From: Cymbomonas tetramitiformis
Taxonomy: Eukaryota > Chlorophyta > Pyramimonadophyceae > Pyramimonadales > Pyramimonadaceae
Reading direction: 5' to 3'
Length of the DNA stretch: 64,000 nucleotides
NCBI GenBank assembly: GCA_001247695.2
Contig: LGRX02024707.1
Coordinates: forward strand, 56,720-120,719
The translations under genes and the position numbers were made by a program. Positions 31,480 to 43,000 of this stretch are shown in pieces (the first letter of the stretch is position 1; each line of letters opens with the position of its first letter). Under the pieces are notes generated by a model. It was not told the DNA's origin and searched no databases. It worked only from the letters and a program-made list of their open reading frames with translations.

Positions 31480-33505
31480 GTGAGACTTCGCGTCAAGGAA
31501 GGGTTTACGTATGTCTTACTAGATTGTTTGGTGACAGGGACGCATATCGGGGAAGGGTTATTGAACGTCACGCTCGTGCGGGATCAACGATCGTGGTTAT
31601 TTGGGGTGGCATGTACGACTCTCCACATTACGCTGCTTGCAGTGAGCGTTTTCTTGGCGTTGTGTGGCTCCGACGCTGCCTACAATCCGGGACCGAATTG
31701 GGATATTCCTCCCGTTCTTATAGACTTGTTACCCCTTCTCGTAGAGGTTGGAGATTCCGCTCGCATTATACCTCTTGGAGTGTGGCCCCTGAAAGATGAT
31801 GATATGGATACGCTTGAGACGTTGGGGGGGAAGATAGATTTGTTGTGCGAGGCCTGGACATCAGCAAAAGGACAAGGTGATGTTAATCACGCTCACTCAG
31901 AGGAGGTTTGTGACGATGTGGAAATGTCAGACGAGTTGCAAGGTGGGCATGAGGAAACGCACGAACGTCCTTGAGGTCAATTGCCGCAAGTAAGTGACGG
32001 TTTTGAGGAGTTGACGCGCGGGAATAAGGGATGGTGGATCGAGAAGATGCGAACGGCATTTGGGAGAAGCCCTCGCCGCATTGCGGGTGCGGTGAGGGCG
32101 TATATCGAGTCCCTTCCGGCGGGCTTGAGTTCGGAGGTGCACAAGGAGTGCAAAGCGGCATTGGTGTCGTTAGGTGACCGGCGCGAGGAGACAGTGAAGA
32201 ATTGTGTTGTGGTGAATTTGAGGGACGCGTTATCACGCTTAGCACGACGAAACACACGTGCGAACGTTAGTCTAACGAGGGGGATATCGGCTGCGGCATT
32301 TGGGAGCAACTTGGCCGAGGATAACTTGGTGCGTACGGCTTGCACGATGCTTGGTGTGCATCAACGCGTTGGAACGCTTGGGGTGGTCGGAAATTCAAAC
32401 TTGAGGGAGGGGGCACACATGGCAACTGCGGAGAGAGGGCGTCGTGGCCTTTGAGAGGGCGTGATGCTTGCGGAACGGAGATTGTCTACCCGATGCTTGA
32501 CAATGGCGACTTGTGCTCTTATTAGAGCTTTTTGGTTGCACCCGGACAACACTCGAGTTAGTCCTTGCAAAAAGGACGTCGTGTTGGCACGTGACCCCAA
32601 CACCGGTGCTTTGAGAACACCGAGGGAGTTCGTGAGCAAACATTGGTTGGAAGCCTCTCAACTAGTAATATATAGGAGGTTTCAAGCCAAGTACCCCGCT
32701 CTCAAGATTGGGCAACGTTCCTTTGAGAAGCAAGGGGTGTGCAAGCCGCACAATGTTGTGCGGCTGCGAAGGAAGGACAACGTATCTTGTTGTTGTAGGT
32801 ACCACGAAGACATGAGAATGGTCCTTGAGGGCTTTGACAAGGCCCGAGAGGCGGTGCATTCACCATGTGCGTGCACTTCGGCGACATGTTGCCCACGGGT
32901 TCGAAGGACACCTGAGCATAGGCGAAAGGCGGCGGTGGGGAACACGGGGATGGTTTGCACTATTGCAAAGGCGGGGAGGTCGACATCAACTTTCGCCGAG
33001 GGCTTGTTGTGTCCGCGGGTGGGGGATACGCATGCCATGGAGTGCTTGAGAGGGAGGTGCGAGAAGTGTGGCGGCTTGGCCAACTTCAAAGTGTGTGACA
33101 GTGAGGTGCAGCATGAGGCGCAAGTGCCGTGGTCTTGTTATGAGACTTGCGGCACAGGACAGATGGACGAGGATGGTAAGGAGATTCGGCGACTGCAGTT
33201 TGTGCAGAAGAAGACGAAGCTGGCCGCCTTGATCGCCAAGTTGCAGGCGCTGTTGCTGGGGCACGAGCCGGGGGCTTCGCCAAACTGTCAGTGCAAGGGG
33301 AACTTCTTAGTGAATAGCGCGACCGCAGGGCAACCGGAGGCATGGGCGTGGAAGAAGTTGGAAGGCTGCGGGGATTGCGCGTTTCTGCGGCCATATGCAT
33401 ATCACACTTTCATGGCATTACACCAGCAGCGGCAGTTTCAGACGTGCGTCAGGGATTTGCCACTGGGACATGCGGTGTTCTTGTTTGACTTCTCGGAGAA
33501 TCATT
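31480..33505 (+). pseudogene. second transposase-like copy, truncated by insertion
   Basis: Collinear with the minus-strand gene at 23-26 kb: LLPLLVEVGDSA near the N-terminus, RSPRRIAGAVRAYIESLP, TRVSPCKKDVVL, the Cys cluster SCCCRYHEDMRM, CACTSATCCP, C-C-G-G near 33,060, and HAVFLFDFSENHS. The frame is broken by TGA at 31,972-31,974, by stops and a frame change near 32,452, and ends abruptly after DFSENH at 33,505 where unrelated sequence begins. The rest of the core (DG and late acidic residue) is missing. Similarity to the other copy is moderate, so they are old paralogues rather than a fresh duplication. Confidence 0.6.
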
Positions 33506-34204
33506 CAGAAAGGGGCGACCACCACGGTCTCCTGGGAACTGGGTCACGTCTTTTGTCTTTTTCTTGACATTCCTTTCCTTCTCGGATTTTGCTGCTCGCT
33601 CAGCCACTGCTTTCCTAGCCTTTTTCAATTTCTTCTCCTGTTCCTCAGTAGCCACTACTAGCTCTCCCTGGTACTCCTGAGCTGTTGGCCAACCAAACTT
33701 GAACGCGATATCGATCAGTTGGGCCTGGTCCTCGGCCCAGAGCATACCTTCCTCGATCGCAGCCTTCGCTTTTTTCACCTTCGCCAGCTGTTCCTCCGTA
33801 ATTGACTCTGGGGCCTCGAGCCCCTCCAGCTGCTGCTTCACATCGAAAAATACGTCGTCAGCCTTGTCCACCTGCTCGAACTGACGCTTGAAGGAAAGAT
33901 CTTCCGACTTAGACCCTCCTTGTTTCGCGTGGACGAAACCTCCTGCTGTCCACGATACTGGACGCTGCAACTTCCTTTTCTCTGGAACTTTCGCTACTGA
34001 CTGAAGGATCGCTGTCGCTGTGCCACTAGCTGCCCTGTTACGCTGCTCTTGCACCAACGCTGCTAAGTGAGATTGCAGATTTTTCTCGGCGTCGGAATAA
34101 GCTGGCGCGATCTCATCCAGTTTCGCCCTGTACGCTGCGTACTCAGGCGAGGCTTTTACGCGCGCAATTTTCTGTTCTAACTGCGCGTCTGTAAACTCGT
34201 CCAT
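33506..34204 (-). CDS. unassigned Lys/Glu-rich protein, 3' end chimeric
   Basis: ATG at 34,204 (MDEFTDAQLEQK) opens about 230 codons of predicted helical, charged protein (SITEEQLAKVKKAKAAIEEG, WPTAQEYQGELVVATEEQEK, then a Lys-rich tail). The frame continues past 33,506 into the antisense of the transposase copy, so the natural C-terminus is lost. It may be a gag-like or accessory protein of the element that interrupted the transposase gene. No family recognised. Confidence 0.5.
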
Positions 34205-34365
34205 ACTGAAAGAATTAACGAAATAACGAGAGAGAATATACACTGAAATACTCTGTAACGAAAACAATACCCCTCCCGAAATCAGATCAACTACTATCGG
34301 AGCAGAACTACCTCTACAGAGTTCCACACCTTATACTGCTCAGACCTGGGCCCTACGGTCCGGTC

Positions 34366-34391
34366 TGTCACATAACCAGAGTTATGTGACA
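34366..34391. repeat. 11-bp hairpin TGTCACATAAC / GTTATGTGACA
   Basis: Perfect inverted repeat with a 4-base loop; a related TGTGACACATAAC follows near 34,419. May mark the end of the inserted element at 33.5-34.4 kb. Confidence 0.75.
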
Positions 34392-34465
34392 CAGCACCTC
34401 TCGCTCCGCTCGCTGCCCTGTGACACATAACATCCAGATGTATATATGTGCATATCTATATATGG

Positions 34466-34545
34466 CATGTGTGCGTGTGTGCGTGTGTGTGTGTGTGTGT
34501 GTGTGCGTATCTGTGTAAGCTCGCGCGCGCGCGTGTGTGTGTGCG
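34466..34545. repeat. GT/CG microsatellite
   Basis: A (GT)n run interrupted by GC, followed by CGCGCGCGCG and another GT run. Confidence 0.9.
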
Positions 34546-35493
34546 GCTCATGCATCGGCCAACTCAATTGTCCACTTCTATCGTTCTATGCGATACACAC
34601 GCCAGTTGTCGTCGCAGTGAGTCCCACATGCTCGATTGCTTGCTCGGTGGGCCGCTCGTCTTCCATCTAGATTCAGGAAACCAACACCAAACACACCACC
34701 ACCTCCCCACCCATGACAAACGTATCGAACAGGGCGACCACCTATGTGGATGCGCGGAAACCCTGAGCATCGACGTTTAGGCGCCAGGAGACTAGGAAGT
34801 GCGCGGAAGGAACGTGGAGCCGCCTTCTACTAAAGCGTCATCCCGGGGTGCATAGGGACAAGGCGATATACGCACCTTCGAAGCTACCAATCACGAACCC
34901 TACTTAGAAGAAGAAGCCTGTAAGAGGAAGGGCGGCATATCATTCACTCAGTAAGGAAGCGAGATTTTTAGTGGTCTTGGAAGACCGTTCAAGCATGCGG
35001 TCCTTTCGGCCCTTGCCGTAAGATATGCCGCCCAGAATACATCAACTCGACCAGAAACGATTCTCGGCTTCGAGCGACACCCCTTCCCTCGACGAGATCT
35101 CTGTGCACGACCTGGTCAGCTGCTCCATCTGGCAAATCGATGCACAGTGGAACGCACCTTACGATCACGAATCCGAAAGCGAACGTCCTTTCGGAGTGGA
35201 AGCTTCCAAATAAGCTGTTGAATCTACTTGTAGGTCTCCTCCACTTCCTCGCGGATCCCTATTGAGGATGCACAGGACAATTAGATCGACGTTAGAAAAC
35301 GGTTGTATGCGTCAGAGAAAAGTAAGCCGAGCGTCCACCTTAGCAAGACGCAATATGTATGTACGGGGGTTCCTAGCTACCTTGTTACAAGGGTTTCACT
35401 TTCGCCGAGCCTCACAAACTAAACGTGAACAAGTCCGGGGAGTGATTGTTTATCATTTTTGCATTAAACATTTTAGAATCAATTCGGTCTATC
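34546..35493. other. no confident gene
   Basis: A 62-codon ATG frame at 35,025-35,213 (MPPRIHQLDQKRFS) is the only candidate; no family, no splice support. Confidence 0.3.
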
Positions 35494-35603
35494 GACAAGA
35501 GGTAGTTATAGCTGCCACGTCAGACTATATGCTCTGGACTGTGCCGGAGGCGCAATCCAGAGCATATACGTCTGACGTGGCAGCTATAACTACGTAGCTT
35601 GTC
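35494..35603. repeat. 110-bp near-perfect hairpin, pre-miRNA- or MITE-like
   Basis: Left arm GACAAGAGGTAGTTATAGC... and right arm ...GCTATAACTACGTAGCTTGTC pair over about 45 bp with a few bulges, loop at about 35,539-35,555. Long enough to be a small fold-back transposon or a small-RNA precursor. Confidence 0.85.
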
Positions 35604-35790
35604 GCTCGCTCGTCTTCGACTGATCCTACGGTCGCACTGCTCGCTCAGACCCGAATGTTATTTCTTGCCACGTCACTATCATAACTTTTGAGCTCTGTTT
35701 CCAAATCCTTGATGCTGTTCGACATTTTGCTCTCTCCTCCCGAAATTTGGAAACGAAGCGACAGCATCGAGCATTTGGAAACAGCATCGA

Positions 35791-35828
35791 GCAGCCCGCG
35801 ACAGCCCGCGACAGCCCGCGACAGCCCG
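35791..35828. repeat. 10-bp tandem repeat ACAGCCCGCG, 4 copies
   Basis: Follows two copies of ACAGCATCGAGC just upstream (35,761-35,792). Confidence 0.9.
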
Positions 35829-36426
35829 TTCAGTCGCGTTTTTTGCGCGGTTCGGCACGATTGTTCTCTTTTGGCGATCTTTCGCATGAATCGGCTCCCA
35901 TAAGCTTCCCTTGTGCGAAGGTGGGATAAGGCTGTCACAAACCACGGCTTATCGTGTACCTCAGCCGGGTTGTGACACTTGCGGCAGCAGTCTCTGTGAC
36001 GAACGTATGACACGCGCAGTACGATACGCGCGAGTGGTTACAACAGTGATAGGATACGGAAATACGGATGGGTGTTACACCTTGTTTGGAGATAGCGAGA
36101 ATGTGTAGGGCGGCGTAGCAGAGTGAGGCAGACGCTCATTTTTGTTTTGCCTTCGTAACAGTGGGTCCGAAAATAGGAAGTGCTCGCTCAGACCGCGAAA
36201 ACAGCAGTGTTATGATATAACGATTTATGATATATGACATTCTTTTGCTTGTGAAGTTATACATTTTGTGGACTTGTGCTTGTGTGATAGCGTCAGAACT
36301 GTGATCTTCAGTCTTTTACAAAACAAAAATGGGCTTTATTACAGACATGTCGTCTGTAATTCTGAGAGCGAAACAGCAGTCCTGAAGAACGAGGCTTCTG
36401 AAGGGTGAGGCTTCTGAAGGGTGAGG

Positions 36427-37057
36427 CCAGGGACGGATATATCCGTACTGGTAAGCTTGGAAGAGGTTGAGGGAAGCAGACTGTTGTGGCACTCGAGGTT
36501 CAGCAGCCATGCAAGACACAGCGACAGCGATATGGGCGTATCCTGGGTTATCCCGGTGGTGCGAAGCACTGGATGGTAAAGCCAGGGACGGATTTATCCG
36601 TACTGGTACGCCTGAAGGCGTAGAGCGGAACCGGGGGCTCATTGTTCAATATTGTGACAGCGTTGAAGATGTTATGCTGGACTATTCTGGGAGATGGCAT
36701 CCTGCTGGAGCGAAACACCGGATGGTAAAGCCAGGGACGGATTTATCCGTACTGGTACGCCTGAAGGCGTAGAGCGAAACGGGATTGTCAGTGTTTATTA
36801 TCACGGCAGCGGTCATTGCGGCATTCTGGCTTATTTTGGGAGGTAGCATCCTGCTACAGCACTGACAGCACTGACCAGTGATACTAAGAGTGAAATTAAC
36901 TGTGCTGGCTATCTGGAAGGAGTGGAGCAAGACAGGGGTCACATTACCCACGAGGCTTACCACTTAATTCATGAGCGAGCATGTCCTTGCAGTGACTGCT
37001 ACTTAGAGCGAAGCATTGATTGAAAGGTGAGACCAGGGACGGATCTATCCGTACTGG
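36427..37057 (+). repeat. four copies of a palindromic motif in a retroelement leader
   Basis: The core ACGGATNTATCCGT, flanked by CCAGGG and ACTGG, occurs at 36,427-36,451, 36,582-36,606, 36,731-36,755 and 37,033-37,057. The base between the half sites varies (A, T, T, C) while both arms are fixed. Upstream GCGAARCA and downstream AGCGAAA-like stretches are also shared by copies 2 and 3. These lie in the segment that, before the CACTA insertion, led directly into the gag gene at 57,462. Confidence 0.85.
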
Positions 37058-37263
37058 TAAGCTTGGAAGTGTGGAGTGAAAAAAGCTTTCACATTGGAAT
37101 CTTCCCACTACCGGGAAAATATCAACAGAGTCGATTACTGATCTCCAGAAACAGCAAAGAGCCGAAAGACGTACCCAGAGAGCGGTACGGGTGAGCCAGC
37201 ACTTCTCCGAGCTGGAAGAAGAGGAAGCAGCCGTCGGAGGTCAGCCTGAGGCTCGAGCCCAGG

Positions 37264-37300
37264 CCCTACAAAATAGGGATTATTCCAAAGGCTTGGACGG
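37264..37300. repeat. left TIR of the CACTA-like element
   Basis: CCCTACAAAATAGGG followed by ATTATTCCAAAGGCTTGGAC; AGG target duplication immediately left. Confidence 0.85.
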
Positions 37301-38360
37301 CACCATTCCGGGCGCCCGGAACCGTCCTGAAAATATTTGGTAAAATTCCAAGCCTTTGGAAACCGCCAGGAATTGCAAGGTGAAGCTTTGGGTTTTTCCC
37401 TAGGAGTCCTATGGGGTTCCAAGCCGACGGTCCTACGGGGTTCCAAGGGGCTGGACCGAAATTTGTTAGTCCAATGGGTCCTGGTCGATTCCAAGCCGTT
37501 GGACCTATGTCCTCGGATTACGTATGACCGAAGTCGTCGGTCCAAGGCGGTTCCAACGGTTTGGAATTCATTTTGGACAATTCCAAGCCTTTGGAACTTT
37601 CCAGTCTGAGGTCGGCAGTCTGAAATCGGAGGTTCAACGGCTTGGAACCCCATTGGACCGGTCTCCGCGCAGCACGGGCGTGGTTTCAAAAGATTCCAAG
37701 CCTTTGGAACTTGCTAGTACGAGTAATGAAGCTCGAACCCGGAGGCTCAACGGCTTGGAACCCCATTGGACCGGTCTCAGCGCAGCACGTGCGAGGGTTT
37801 CAAAAGATTCCAAGCCCTTGGACCTTGTTAGTACGAGGAATGAAGCTCAAACCCGGAGGCTCAACGGCTTGGAACCCCATAGGATCGGTCTCTGCGCAGC
37901 ACGGGCGTGGGTTTCAAAAGATTCCAAGCCCTTGGACCTTGTTAGTACGAGGAATGAAGCTCGAGCCCGGAGGCTCCACGGCTTGGAACCCCATAGGACC
38001 GGTCTCTGCGCAGCACGAGCGGGGGTTTCAAAAGATTCCAAGCCCTTGGAACCCCATAGGCCCAGTCTCTGGGCAACACGGGAGCGTGTTCCGAAATTCC
38101 AAGCCCTTGGAACTTCCCGATCTGAGAGCGGAACGCCAAGAGCAAATGCTTGATATATAGACTGAGAATGATAATAGAATGATAATTCTCTGGACCGATC
38201 ATTCTTGCTACGTGCAGTTCAAGACCGTCCAAGCCTTTGGAACGATTATGGAAGTGATATCTTATGGGGTCCAGGCTTAGTCCAATGGTTTGGAACCGCT
38301 TCGGAACTTGCGTTTGACGGATTCCAAGGCGCATCCAAGCCTTCGGAACCCCTTTGGAAC
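37301..38360. repeat. left subterminal array of CCAAGCCCTTGG palindromes
   Basis: Dozens of half and full sites of TTCCAAG(C/G)C(C/T)TTGGAA. From about 37,631 to 38,060 they sit in a 113-114-bp tandem unit (starts at 37,631, 37,744, 37,858, 37,972). Because 114 is a multiple of three, long frames remain open on both strands; I do not regard them as genes. A TTCCGGGCGCCCGGAA palindrome is at 37,305-37,322. Confidence 0.88.
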
Positions 38361-39089
38361 TCCAGGTAAGTTAGTATTATCTGTACAATGCGTGTTATAT
38401 ATTACAGTATATTTACAACCGGTAGGTTCTGACTTGGCAGCACGTGGTGCTCAACGAGACCGATACACTACCGCCTCGAGCGAGGCAACAAGTTAACTAA
38501 TCTTCGTCATCAGAACTACTATCGCCGATGTCGCCGACAAAATCGACGTAGCGGTCAAGCACGACGGCAAGCACGTCTGTCCGATGTCGAATATTTAATG
38601 GAACCTTGTTACCGGTATACCGTGCAAGCCGCAAAGGCTTCCATGGAATGGGCGCCACGACCACTTGATTGTTGATGTCCTTCGCTTCGATGAATGCATC
38701 TTTGGTCTCCCATGGCATATCGGTGCGCAGGTAGATGTTTTGCGTGACCGCATCGGAAAGAGCGGCTTCGAGGGGAAACCATCTACACTTCACAAGAATA
38801 TATGTGTCAGTGTGCACGACAAGCTTGACGACCTTCAGAATTTCGCCATACCTGCCATCAGAAGTGAAAGAATCATGAACACCTGCAAATCGAGATCTAC
38901 AAGGACGCTTTGGTCCGGGCGTCCGGAACCGTGTGGCAGCATGGTTCCGGACGCCCGGAACGTATCGGACTTTTGAATATTTAAACAGATTTAATGAAAC
39001 GTAGCTTGACCATGGTCCAAACGGCCGGAACCTACACTCCACTCTTATACAGACGTCTGGAACATGTATAGTTGGCATGTCTCACCTGT

Positions 39090-39690
39090 TGTGCTAGGGT
39101 AAGTCACGAGACAGTATGATGGCGCGTCAGAGCTACGAGTGACGGGTACGATGACAGTCATCAGTGACAGGCATTTATGTGACCAGATGACAAGGGGGTC
39201 TGACAGAAATGACTGACAGAAATACCTGACCCGAAAGTGAGTTTTGGTGGGAAAACCAGCAGTCAGAGAAATTGGAGGGAAAGCTGGTATGGCCTCCAAT
39301 ATTGCCAAGTCAGCACAGTTATAATTATTCAGAGTGATATGGAGTGGTTCGGAATACAGTGATGATATAACTGGGCTAGTCGGCAGATTCTATGATGTGA
39401 CTGTTCGAGTTCTCATGAAGTATGATGGGACCTGACAGGAGTCGACATCGAGTGAAGTTCGAAAGTCGAGATCGGAAACCATGGCATAAAGCAGCCGAGC
39501 AGGCTGAATAAAACAGTTTTGAATTTGTTACTGAACAGCCACACCTGGCTGTTGTAACTCCGACATTTAAGAAAGATCCGATTCACATATATGTATCTTG
39601 CTTACAGCCATACATATCTCTTGCAGGCTTGAACTAGGTTCCCTGTATTGTTGAGTAGACTTAGAAGCTCTTAGAGAGCACCCCCGAACA
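39090..39690 (+). repeat. 5' LTR of the gypsy element
   Basis: TGTGCTAGGG ... CCCCCGAACA. Target duplication CCTGT precedes it. Confidence 0.98.
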
Positions 39691-39692
39691 AC

Positions 39693-39706
39693 TGGTATCA
39701 GCGTGG
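39693..39706 (+). promoter_or_regulatory. gypsy primer-binding site
   Basis: TGGTATCAGCGTGG begins two bases after the LTR; its first nine bases equal the usual plant primer site for the 3' end of initiator tRNA-Met (TGGTATCAGAGC). Confidence 0.72.
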
Positions 39707-40061
39707 TTGCGTTAGACGCGACCTGTTAGTGCCGACTGAACTTCGGCTGTACAATTATCGGCACACAACTTCTCCGCGAGGCCTTTCCGCGGGTTCCCAC
39801 GAAAATTCTGAAGACGACGACGTAAAACACGCTTAATTGCGTCCGCCTTTCGTCAGGGCTGCGAATTTCGACGGAAAATATCATATACTGTTCCTGAATG
39901 CATATACCACACGTTCAAGTGTGATGTAATCCGTCTTTGCAGGTACCTTTCCGCGGGATCTGCCTTTCGTTAAACCGAAATCGGCGTCAATCGGCAAAAA
40001 ATTTATCGCCCGTACTGTGTGAGTTCACTGCCGTTTACGTGCGTTCACTCACAGCGCAATC
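39707..40061 (+). other. gypsy untranslated leader
   Basis: No ATG-initiated frame of note before gag; contains TTTCCGCGGG direct repeats (39,785 and 39,949) that could belong to a packaging or dimerisation structure. Confidence 0.5.
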
Positions 40062-43000
40062 ATGGACTTTCAGCATGGAATTCCGTCGCACACGGCTGTA
40101 GCGGCTTCCACGGAGCAATCGCAGTTTCTTTCGGCAGCGAATTACTCTGAATCGCTCGACCCGAGAATTGTTTCGCACGTCTTTCCGCAATCGGCTGCGC
40201 ACACACAACCTGGACTCTCGTACGTTGGCTCAACGCAACAGCTGGATGTAAATTCTGCGTACGGATTTTTGCACGAACTGCCGCAGCGTAATTTTATGAC
40301 GGCGCCGCCGCAATTTCAGCGGAATTCGTACGATTTTTCCGGCCCCCACAGTGGGTATGACGAGCGCAGCTCTAACGGTAGCCCAATTATGACAACGCCA
40401 GCCGGTCAATTTTGGCAGCCGCAGCCCCGTGATGATTTAGCTCACCAGAGGAATTTTCAACAGCAAATTTTTCTGCAGCAACAGCAGTACGGTCAGCAGC
40501 ACCAACTGCCACCACGTGCCTTGTGGCCGCATACCACTCCGTTGCCAGCGGCTGCGTACAGCGTACCAATGGGGTACCCTTCTCCGGGTATGCTGTCTCC
40601 CCCGGTGCCGAATCTGTCAGTGCCTGAGCTCTCACCGTACCCCACGGCGTCCGTGGCACCGAATTTAGCCCTGTCCTATCCTGTTCCAGTGACGGAAGCA
40701 GCCGTTCAGCTACCACCTGCTGTGACACCTTTAGTGCACGTTGCCAGCGCAGGAATTACCCCCTCGGCAGGGGGGGGGGAAGTGGTGCAAGTACCAGTGA
40801 GTCCAGTACCACTGAGTACATTGCCCTGTGAGCCAGTAGGGGTTATTCCGGCACTGGAGACCCCTGTTCATACCCCTATTTTCACTCCGATTGCCACTAA
40901 GCTGCAGGACTTAGAACGGATGAACATGGCAGCACTGGCAGCACAATCCGTTTCTGCGACCTCCTGCCCGAAAGCGGGGAACCGAGCTTCCATATCGACC
41001 CTTTCCGCCGGAGGCTCTGGCCAAATTCCAACGTCATCGGTGACTGAAGGTGCCACTGTTGTCACTTGCCCAATGGTGGGGGATAGGGTCCCCACGTCGA
41101 CCCTTCCCGCCGGAGGCTCTGGCCAAATTTCAACGTCATCGGTGTCTGGAAGTGCCACTGTTGTTACTTGCCCAATGGTGGGGGATAGGGTCCCCACGTC
41201 GACCCTTTCCGCCGGAGGCTCTGGCCAAATTTCAACGTCATCGGTGTCTGGAAGTGCCACTGTTGTTACTTGCCCAATGGTGGGGGATAGGGTCCCCACG
41301 TCGACCCTTTCCGCCGGAGGCTCTGGCCAAATTTCAACGTCATCGGTGTCTGGAGATACGGCTATTACAACGTCATCGGTGTCTGGAGATACGGCTGTTA
41401 TAACGTCATCGGTGTCTGGAGATACGGCTGTCGCAACGTCATCGGTGTCTGGAGATATGGTCGTTACAACGTCATCGGTGTCTGAAGGTACAGCTGTTAC
41501 AACGCCATCGGTGTCTGGAGTTACGGCTGTTACCGACACACGAACTGGCTCGACGACGACGCTGGAAGGACTGGCTGTAACCAGCGAGGGGCGCGCTGAA
41601 CGAACCAGGAAGAGACCAGAACGTACTGAGCTTCTGATCCAGCGCAGCAGAGCTGTTGTCAGCCAGACTGCGACTGGTCAAGCGTCCTCTAGCTCGGCTG
41701 TCTCGGCATCCTCACCTTCAATGCCGGGACAGTCAGCAAACGCTGCTTTAGCAGCCAAGGCAGGTGTGACCCCAGTCGCCCAAGCAGGCGCAGTTCCAGC
41801 GATTCGCGATCAGAATCCCTCCCCTGTCCTGAGCGCCGGAGGCTCTGGCGAGAACCTGACTCAGCCAGCATCAGCCTTGCAACACGCGGACTTTGTATTG
41901 CCTGACCCCTATGTCTCTGCAGAGGACTTTCCAGCACTACCCCTTCCAGCGACACCGCGTCCAGCGATGGAAGCCAGAGGGGAATTGGCCAGCCGGGAAT
42001 TGGTGGCTGCCCTGGAGAGAGTTGGACCGCAGCTGAAGGAAGGAGCACGGTCTGTCAGAGCTTTGAGAGAATCAGCCCGCCTCCAAGCATCAGAGCTTCC
42101 AGCTCAGCCAGCTCGGCAGGCTCAGCCAGTTGGACAACCCTCAGTTCCTCAGGGGGACAGGCAGAGATCGCCAGACCGAAGGAAGGATTTCCGGTCGCCA
42201 GAGCAAATAGCTCTGGACCGTGCGTACAGCAAGTGCGGGAAGGACCAGAAGGTCCGGGTGATCAGATGGATAGAGGGAACCAACACTGCGTGGAGCGACC
42301 ACAGTGGGGATAGCGCGGAATCGCAGGCTTCAGCCCCCGTGAGGTTGCAGATAGTTGCTCTGTCAGCTGAGGAAAAGAAGACCCTCACGCAATGGTTCTA
42401 TAATGAACCACGCACCCGGAGCGGGAAGATCATTTGGCATCCGGCCTCCCCGCAGGAGTTGGCTGTGCTACAGGCCGGAGTGACAGAAAGGGAATACAGG
42501 CGTGCCCTTAAACACGGGACTTTGCTACACCAGGAAGGGCTGCCAAGGAAACTCTTCGCAGGAGTGAACTTTGGCAGAGCACGTGTTAAGGAAAGAGGAG
42601 CGACCCCCACCCGCAACACCTTCTCAGCTCTCTCGGATCGCTTCACAGCACTCTCAGCGGCTCCAGCAGAGGCCCAGAGGCAACCATCCGTGCCGCAGTG
42701 GGAAGAAATACCCAGATGCGGATTGGCATATCCCCCGGGCTTCTCACCAATTCCTCGTTTCCCTCCCAGCAGCGACAGCAGTGGGCCCAGTGACTCCAGC
42801 GATTCTACAGTTTCCCCGGAGCGAGGCAGCCGCGGCAGCAGCAGGCGTAGAGGCAGAGGTAGCAGCAGCGGCAGCAGCAGGCGGCAACGGAGGCGGAAGA
42901 AGCAGTTAGCCAAGAAGAGGGCAGTCAAGGCAGCTAAAGGGAAGGCTGTAGATGAGGAGCCTGCCTCTCGAGTATCAGCTCTGGAGCCTGAGCTGACAGA

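Noticed and set aside
31480..31974. Separate membrane protein (hydrophobic WLFGVACTTLHITLLAVSV)
   Set aside because: The following residues align with the N-terminus of the transposase-like paralogue, so the hydrophobic part is more likely translated leader.
36427..37057. Hammerhead or other self-cleaving ribozyme
   Set aside because: The CUGAUGA core is missing; only stems and a GAAA-like stretch are seen.
37524..38160. 38-residue repeat ORFs on the plus strand
   Set aside because: The 114-bp repeat period is a multiple of three; the sequence is explained as a transposon subterminal array.
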